Source: CAZKEW01 sp964580435
GTDB taxonomy: Bacteria; Acidobacteriota; Aminicenantia; Aminicenantales; UBA8522
Assembly (NCBI GenBank): GCA_964580435.1
Contig: CAZOKP010000054.1
Location: 1 to 18,826 of the forward strand
Length of the DNA: 18,826 bases
Direction of reading: 5' to 3'
Shown: positions 14,527 to 18,826 of the stretch, in pieces
How positions within the stretch are numbered: the stretch's first letter is position 1
How the letters are laid out: each line of letters starts with the position of its first letter
Translations under genes and position numbers: made by a program
Notes under the pieces: model-generated
Seen by the model: the letters and a program-made list of their open reading frames with translations, nothing else
The model's database searches: none
Told to the model about the DNA's origin: nothing

Positions 14527-15093
14527 TCACCGGCCGGTTTTTTGGGCCGATGCGACTGTGACCTTGAATTCGCCGGCATTATCGCCGGTGACATTCTCGT
14601 TGATTCCCAGATAAAGGCGTCCTCTGGCCAGCATTTCGACCAGATTCTCTAATCCGATGAAAAAGGCCGGGGCCGCCTCTTGTCTTTTCTCCTCTCCAGT
14701 CTTCTCATCGACAGTCACTGTGACGGAAATGACCACTTTTCCAATGAGTGCTCCCAGGTTTTTCTCCGGCAGCGGCTGCTGGATGGTTTGAAGGTCATAG
14801 CCGTCGGGACCGCACTCGGCCTCGGGATTTCCCTTCTGCAGGGAAATCTTCCCCTGGGCCCCAAAAACGAGCTCCTGGCCTGCAGCGACCTCCAATCCTG
14901 TGTCCGTCCAGGGAAGATTTCCGGGGACAACGATGACCAAGACTCCTTCTTCAGCAGGAGGGGATGCCGTCGCCGCTTGCACCCTGCTCAGGGGAGGTCG
15001 AAGACCCTCCCCACCCGGCAAAAGGAGACAAAAAAAGGCGGATAGGGATACAGCAACAAAACCGGCCGAGCTATTGCCTTTTTTTCTTTTCAT
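14527..15093 (-). CDS. Secreted PA-IL-like (LecA-fold) beta-sandwich protein
   Basis: This 188-residue product has a positively charged N-terminus and a hydrophobic segment (11-27), read as a Sec signal peptide with possible cleavage near VQA (38-40); the Cys at 22 is not in a good lipobox. The rest follows the order of motifs in the Pseudomonas galactose lectin LecA: LPWTDTGLEVAAGQELVFGAQG, then GPDGY (95-99), LGALIGKV (113-120), and near the C-terminus GRLYLGINENVTGDNAGEF (158-176). In LecA the last segment provides the calcium and sugar ligands; here acidic and Asn residues (N165, E166, D171, N172) could do the same. A 20-residue charged insert sits between the third and fourth motifs. Sugar or calcium binding is inferred. 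The gene overlaps suhB by 23 bases and has no clear ribosome site of its own. Confidence 0.7.
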   Translation of the reverse strand: MKRKKGNSSAGFVAVSLSAFFCLLLPGGEGLRPPLSRVQAATASPPAEEGVLVIVVPGNLPWTDTGLEVAAGQELVFGAQGKISLQKGNPEAECGPDGYDLQTIQQPLPEKNLGALIGKVVISVTVTVDEKTGEEKRQEAAPAFFIGLENLVEMLARGRLYLGINENVTGDNAGEFKVTVASAQKTGR

Positions 15094-15910
15094 GATTCTT
15101 TTTGTCCATCGTCTCTGATTGACGCTTCTTTCCCATCTGAAGCACCTGCATCATCGGCTCATGGATCAAGCCGTTTGTCGCCAGCGCCTCAGGCTTGTAA
15201 ATACTAAACTCCGTACCGTCGAAATCAGACAACCGGCCTCCCGCCTCTTGGGCAATCAATCCCCCTGCAGCCACATCCCAAGGATGGAGCTTGAGTTCCC
15301 AAAACCCATCAAACCGGCCGCAGGCAACATAGCAAAGGTCCAAGGCGGCCGAACCGCACCGCCGGATGGCCTGGGCTCGGGTCAAGAAATTCGTGAAATG
15401 GCTAGCGTTGTTGACCGGGCTAACCCGGACATCGTAAGGAAAACCGGTCGCCAGAAGGCTTTTGCCAAGGTCGGCCTCGAAAGAAACATGAATTTCTTTT
15501 CCGTTGCGATAGGCGCCTTCGCCTGCAAGTGCGTGGAAGACCTCGTCTTGCATCGGGTCGTAAACCACGCCGAGGATGATCTTCCCCTGAAATTCCAGGC
15601 CGATAGACACGCAGAAAATAGGGACGCCGTGAGCGTAATTCGTAGTGCCATCCAGGGGGTCGATGATCCAGCGGAATTCCTGTTGCTCTCTATGATTCAA
15701 CCCTTCCTCGGCCAGGAAACCATGGTCAGGAAAGGACCCGGAGAGCCGGTTAAAGATCATCTCCTGGGCCCGGTTATCGAAATTCGTGACCAGGTCAATG
15801 GCTCCCTTGAAAAAGACCTGGCTTCTCTCATTCAAGCCCAGCTTGAGCATTTTCCCTGCTTCCAGGGCGGCCTCACGGGCGGCGCGCAAGAACCCAAACC
15901 AGCTCGCCAT
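15071..15910 (-). CDS. suhB: Inositol monophosphatase family protein (SuhB-like)
   Basis: This 279-residue protein belongs to the Mg-dependent inositol-1-monophosphatase family. Motif A is WIIDPLDGTTNYAHG (81-95), giving metal ligands D84 and D87; E68/E69 in FLAEEG lies before it, and motif B, HPWDVAAGGLIAQEAGG, gives D212. An early DLVTNFD segment is also typical. In this family substrates vary (inositol phosphate, other small sugar phosphates, or PAP), and SuhB of E. coli has a second role in rRNA antitermination, so the substrate is not certain. AGGAAGG directly upstream supports the ATG. The C-terminus is an unusually lysine-rich tail of about 15 residues that overlaps the start of the next gene. 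Confidence 0.92.
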   Translation of the reverse strand: MASWFGFLRAAREAALEAGKMLKLGLNERSQVFFKGAIDLVTNFDNRAQEMIFNRLSGSFPDHGFLAEEGLNHREQQEFRWIIDPLDGTTNYAHGVPIFCVSIGLEFQGKIILGVVYDPMQDEVFHALAGEGAYRNGKEIHVSFEADLGKSLLATGFPYDVRVSPVNNASHFTNFLTRAQAIRRCGSAALDLCYVACGRFDGFWELKLHPWDVAAGGLIAQEAGGRLSDFDGTEFSIYKPEALATNGLIHEPMMQVLQMGKKRQSETMDKKNHEKKKRQ

Positions 15911-15960
15911 GGCCTTCCTATATTAGCAACTCTCCGACCCGTTCGCAATCGCAAAACTTT

Positions 15961-15989
15961 TTGCCCTTTCTCCCGTAATGTAATATGAT
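15961..15989 (+). promoter_or_regulatory. Promoter of the efflux-type operon
   Basis: TTGCCC (15961-15966, four of six) and TATGAT (15984-15989, five of six) are 17 bases apart. A transcript starting near 15996 would give a leader of only about nine bases before the ATG at 16005, or about 38 before the ATG at 16035. Confidence 0.55.
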
Positions 15990-16004
15990 ATATGCAAAAA
16001 GAGC

Positions 16005-17264
16005 ATGAAATATCGCATCGTATGGTATAGAAAAATGAAAGAACAAAGGAATCCTAAATCCAGACGGAAAAAGATCCTCCTCGGGTTCGTTGTCGTCGTG
16101 GTCATTGGACTCGTCGTCTTCTTCAACCTCCGGGCCAAAAGAGAGAAGTCTATCAAGGTCACCCTCGAGAAGGCCCAGCTCCATGACCTGACTTCGACAG
16201 TTTCGGCTTCGGGCGAGGTCAAACCCAAAAAGAATATTGAGATCAGCGCCAATGTACCAGGGCGTATCGTCAAAATCGGCGTCGTCGAAGGCCAGGAGGT
16301 CAAGGCCGGAGATTTTCTGCTTAAGCTTGACGCGACCCAATACGAGGCCAACGCAGAAAGGGACCGCGCGTTCATCCAGTCTTACAGGTCCCAGCTCATC
16401 CAGTCTGAGGCCAGGATGAAAAGGGAGAAGAATACTTACGACCGGCAAAAGCAGCTCTTTGATAGCCAGCTCATTTCCACCGAACAGCTGGAAGCGGCCA
16501 AAGTCCAGTACGATATCGCCGTTGCCGAAGTCCAGAGCATCCGCCACCAGATCCAACAGGCCGAAGCATCCCTCAAGAGCTCTCTCGACAGCCTGGCCAA
16601 GACCGTCTACAATTCTCCGATCAACGGCATTGTCACGAGCCTGCGCGTCGAGGAAGGCGAGGTGGCCATCATCGGAACCATGAACAATCCCGGGACTGTC
16701 CTTATGACCATCGCCGACCTCTCAGAAATGGAAGTGGAAGTCGAGGTGGACGAGACGGATGTGGTCGGCGTCAAGGTCAGCCAGAAGGCGGACGTAAAGG
16801 TCGACGCCCTCCCCAGCCAAATTCTCCAAGGGACCGTGACAGAAATCGGGAGCTCGGCCATCGAAAAATTGACCACAACGCAGCAGGAATCCCGGGATTT
16901 CCTGGTCAAGGTCACCCTGGTCGATCCTCCTAAGAGTTTGAAACCTGGACTTTCCGCCTCGGCAGACATTATTACGGCGGAGAAAAAGGGAGTTGTGGCT
17001 GTTCCCATCTCCGCTTTGGTGCTCAGGGAGAAAGAATCAAAGAATCCCCCGAGCAGAGAGAAAACGGAGGAAGAGGGTGTCTACGTAGTCGACAGTGGCC
17101 GGGCTAAGTTCGTTCCTGTGACCAAGGGAATCATGGGGGGTCTTCTCATCGAAGTCACCTCCGGCCTCAAAGAAGGCCAAGAGGTTATCGTCGGGCCCTA
17201 CAACGCTCTTCGCGACCTTAAGGACGGGACCCTAGTCAAATTTGAGGAAAAGAAAGCAGGGTAA
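16005..17264 (+). CDS. MacA/HlyD-type periplasmic adaptor protein
   Basis: This 419-residue membrane-fusion protein links an inner-membrane transporter to the outer membrane. A basic N-terminus and a transmembrane helix (about 24-40) anchor it. The lipoyl-like halves are IEISANVPGRIVKIGVVEGQEVKAGDFLLKLD (78-109) and the return strand VYNSPINGIVTSLRVEEGEVAI (201-222), split by a coiled-coil hairpin (about 112-200). A beta-barrel domain (SEMEVEVEVDETDV; FLVKVTLVD) and a membrane-proximal domain (GVVAVPISALVLRE; GLKEGQEVIVGP) follow. Two ATGs are possible, 16005 and 16035; neither has a good ribosome site, and the second would remove ten residues before the helix. The next gene is a matching ATPase two bases after the stop, so a MacAB-like transporter is likely. 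Confidence 0.9.
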   Translation: MKYRIVWYRKMKEQRNPKSRRKKILLGFVVVVVIGLVVFFNLRAKREKSIKVTLEKAQLHDLTSTVSASGEVKPKKNIEISANVPGRIVKIGVVEGQEVKAGDFLLKLDATQYEANAERDRAFIQSYRSQLIQSEARMKREKNTYDRQKQLFDSQLISTEQLEAAKVQYDIAVAEVQSIRHQIQQAEASLKSSLDSLAKTVYNSPINGIVTSLRVEEGEVAIIGTMNNPGTVLMTIADLSEMEVEVEVDETDVVGVKVSQKADVKVDALPSQILQGTVTEIGSSAIEKLTTTQQESRDFLVKVTLVDPPKSLKPGLSASADIITAEKKGVVAVPISALVLREKESKNPPSREKTEEEGVYVVDSGRAKFVPVTKGIMGGLLIEVTSGLKEGQEVIVGPYNALRDLKDGTLVKFEEKKAG

Positions 17265-17266
17265 GG

Positions 17267-17968
17267 ATGGACCCCCAGGACGGCACCGTCATCAGGGCTG
17301 AAAATCTCTGGAAAGTCTACAAGCTTGAAAAACAGGAAGTCGTAGCCCTCCAGGGCGTCACGTTTACCGTCCAGCCCAACGAGTTTTTTGCCATCATGGG
17401 TCCCTCCGGCTCCGGCAAGTCGACCTTGATGAACCTCATCGGCTGCCTGGATACCCCGACTGAAGGCAACTATTTCCTGAAAGGCAAATTGGTCAGCACG
17501 ATGAGCGAAAATGAGTTGGCCCACATCCGCAACCGCGAAATCGGGTTTGTTTTTCAGGTCTTCAATCTTCTCCCCCGGGCCACCGCCTTCCGCAATGTCG
17601 AGCTTCCTCTCATCTATAAAGGAACCAAGAAAAGCGAAAGAGAGGAGAGGGTCAAGAAGGCCCTGGACATGGTGGAGATGACGCCGCGCATGAATCACCG
17701 GCCTCCGGAGCTGTCGGGAGGAGAAAGACAGCGGGTGGCCATAGCCCGCGCCCTGGTCAACGAACCCTCCATTCTTTTGGCCGATGAGCCGACAGGAAAC
17801 CTTGATTCGAAGACCGGGTCAGAGATCTTGAACCTTTTTCACAAGCTCCATGATCAAGGGAACACCATCATTATCGTGACCCATGACAAGGACATCGCCG
17901 ACCAAACGCAACGGATCATATTCCTTAAAGATGGCAAAATTGAGAGAGAAGAGCGGAAAGGAGGATGA
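17267..17968 (+). CDS. ABC transporter ATP-binding protein, MacB/LolD type
   Basis: This 233-residue ATPase belongs to the family that drives MacB-, LolD- and FtsE-like transporters. Walker A is GPSGSGKST (45-53). The Q-loop is FVFQVFNLLP with Q97, close to the FQxFNLLP typical of this family. The signature is LSGGERQRVAIARAL (149-163), Walker B is ILLADEPTGNLD (169-180, catalytic E174), and the switch histidine is H206 in VTHD. It has no permease domain fused to it. AAGG precedes the ATG two bases after the adaptor stop. The downstream gene starts within the end of this one. Mechanotransmission-type export or envelope lipid or lipoprotein traffic are both possible. Confidence 0.95.
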   Translation: MDPQDGTVIRAENLWKVYKLEKQEVVALQGVTFTVQPNEFFAIMGPSGSGKSTLMNLIGCLDTPTEGNYFLKGKLVSTMSENELAHIRNREIGFVFQVFNLLPRATAFRNVELPLIYKGTKKSEREERVKKALDMVEMTPRMNHRPPELSGGERQRVAIARALVNEPSILLADEPTGNLDSKTGSEILNLFHKLHDQGNTIIIVTHDKDIADQTQRIIFLKDGKIEREERKGG

Positions 17969-17970
17969 AG

Positions 17971-18681
17971 ATGAACTTCTTCAGTCGCTTCTTTGGGACA
18001 TTCTTTGACCCCGGCCGGATCTTCGCCGCGCTCGCCGAGAAGCCCATCTGGGTTGACGCCCTGATCGTCCTTCTCATCGTGGGCGCGGTTTTCAGTTATC
18101 TTGTCGCACCCTACATGCAAAAGGACGGCCTCCAGATGATGGAGGACAATGCGGCCAAGCTCAAGCAAAAATGGGGTGAAGAAAGATATAACCTGGCCGT
18201 CCAGCGGACCAAAAGCACATCCTCAACCCGTCTTCTCATTAATTCAGCGATCCTTTCTCCGATGACCCTTCTCATCGGTCTCCTCTTGTCCTCGTTGATT
18301 GTCCTTGGCCTAAGCCGCATGGTCTCGACCCAGGGAAATTATCTCAAGGTTTTTTCTGTGCTTCTTCACGCGAACTTTGTGGACAAGATTCTTGGCAATG
18401 CCCTCCGGCTTCTGCTCATATTCAGCCGGAAATCGGTCATGCAGACCTCAACCAGCCTGGCCGCTTTCTTCCCCAAGCTCGAGGTGACATCCGTTCCCTA
18501 TGCCGTCCTGGGACAATTCGACTTCTTTCAGCTCTGGCTCTTCGGCATTTTTGGCCTCGGTCTCGCCGCTATCTTCAAGATCAACCTCAAGAAAGCCCTC
18601 GTCATCTCTTACGCGCTCTGGCTGATCAAGAGTCTGTTCAATATCGTTTTAAGCCTTCTGCTTATGTCCTACCTGCGCTAG
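17971..18681 (+). CDS. Yip1-like multi-pass membrane protein
   Basis: The start at 17971 is preferred because AAAGGAGG (17957-17964) lies six bases upstream; the ATG at 17965, which forms an ATGA overlap with the ATPase stop, would touch the ribosome site. The 236-residue product has about five predicted membrane helices (about 29-46, 90-113, 124-150, 186-203 and 208-232). The opening FFSRFFGTFFDPGRIFAALAEKP resembles the N-terminal helix of bacterial Yip1-domain (PF04893) proteins, as does the repeated helix pattern. It has no FtsX/MacB-type periplasmic core and is not a normal permease for the preceding ATPase. Its role is unknown; it may assist assembly or the membrane placement of the transporter. 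Confidence 0.7.
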   Translation: MNFFSRFFGTFFDPGRIFAALAEKPIWVDALIVLLIVGAVFSYLVAPYMQKDGLQMMEDNAAKLKQKWGEERYNLAVQRTKSTSSTRLLINSAILSPMTLLIGLLLSSLIVLGLSRMVSTQGNYLKVFSVLLHANFVDKILGNALRLLLIFSRKSVMQTSTSLAAFFPKLEVTSVPYAVLGQFDFFQLWLFGIFGLGLAAIFKINLKKALVISYALWLIKSLFNIVLSLLLMSYLR

Positions 18682-18731
18682 CGCGGGACAAGCATAGTCT
18701 TTATCAAGAATCCGGGAGAAGCGACCGCATT

Positions 18732-18750
18732 CCGGGGACATCGTCTCCGG
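18732..18750 (+). other. Stable small hairpin downstream of the Yip1-like gene
   Basis: CCGGGGAC, a three-base loop ATC and GTCTCCGG make an eight-base-pair stem with one G-T pair. There is no T run after it, so it is not a clear intrinsic terminator. It may lie in a leader or an untranslated gap inside a longer operon. Confidence 0.35.
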
Positions 18751-18777
18751 AGAAGATTGCACCTCAATTTCCGTGAT

Positions 18778-18806
18778 GGGGGTGGGTCCTGTCGCGGTTC
18801 ACCCCC
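18778..18806 (+). other. G/C-rich hairpin near the window end
   Basis: GGGGGTG (18778-18784) pairs with CACCCCC (18800-18806) across 15 bases, extendable by two G-T pairs to nine. No T run is visible before the window ends at 18826, so terminator function is undecided. Confidence 0.3.
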
Positions 18807-18826
18807 GGCGCCCTCGCGGTCAATCA

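Noticed and set aside
15920..15948. TTGCGA-17-TAATAT on the - strand as a suhB promoter
   Set aside because: The transcript would start inside the AGGAAGG ribosome site of suhB, which would destroy it. Both boxes are only four of six.
18793..18820. GGTTC-containing G/C-rich stretch as a tRNA T-arm
   Set aside because: No anticodon arm, D-arm or acceptor stem can be drawn around it.
1..18826. Mobile element, phage, CRISPR or defence island
   Set aside because: No transposase, integrase, direct-repeat array, inverted-repeat ends or nuclease/helicase defence domains were seen on either strand.

Overview
This window reads as bacterial chromosome, about half G+C by eye, and densely packed on both strands. 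It has no insertion sequence, integrase, CRISPR array, rRNA or tRNA. The content fits a Gram-negative, uncultured-type lineage near Acidobacteriota / Candidatus Aminicenantes: a haem-bearing outer-membrane barrel, a zinc-finger anti-sigma factor with a secretin-like partner, a sulfatase-fold protein ending in an LxSLGY-type tail, and a PA-IL-like secreted protein. That placement is an inference from gene content, not a phylogenetic result.

Region 1 (1-2594, + strand) is a two-gene electron-transfer unit. It encodes a secreted multihaem cytochrome c with four CxxCH sites and one CxxxCH site, followed by a protein with a single haem site joined to a predicted outer-membrane beta-barrel. Region 2 (2698-4655, +) has its own promoter and a three-gene chain joined by two ATGA overlaps: an ECF sigma factor that looks nearly leaderless, its membrane anti-sigma factor, and an exported secretin-like protein without a recognisable pore. 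A terminator-like hairpin at 4662-4700 separates it from the opposing genes.

Region 3 (4700-12517, - strand) is a translation and protein-targeting cluster. Read in the direction of transcription it is ffh, a sulfatase-fold hydrolase, rpsP, khpA, rimM, trmD, rplS, rnhB and a long TPR protein. The rpsP to TPR part is very tightly packed, with junctions that touch or overlap and GTG and TTG starts. The hydrolase sits between ffh and rpsP, which are often near each other, and both it and rpsP have good promoters of their own.

Region 4 (12593-14523, +) is accB-accC, the biotin carrier and biotin carboxylase of acetyl-CoA carboxylase, transcribed divergently from ffh. The two predicted -35 boxes lie only nine bases apart. 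Region 5 (14527-15910, -) holds an inositol-monophosphatase (suhB family) gene followed by an overlapping gene for a secreted PA-IL-like protein, which converges on accC with three bases between stops. Region 6 (15961-18681, +) is a MacA-type adaptor, a MacB/LolD-type ATPase and a Yip1-like membrane protein. The FtsX-type permease expected for such a transporter is not in the window.

The best candidates for something little described are the cytochrome / haem-barrel pair, the pore-less secretin-like partner of the sigma/anti-sigma pair, and the sulfatase-fold enzyme with threonine in place of the usual cysteine. None forms an obvious defence or mobile system.
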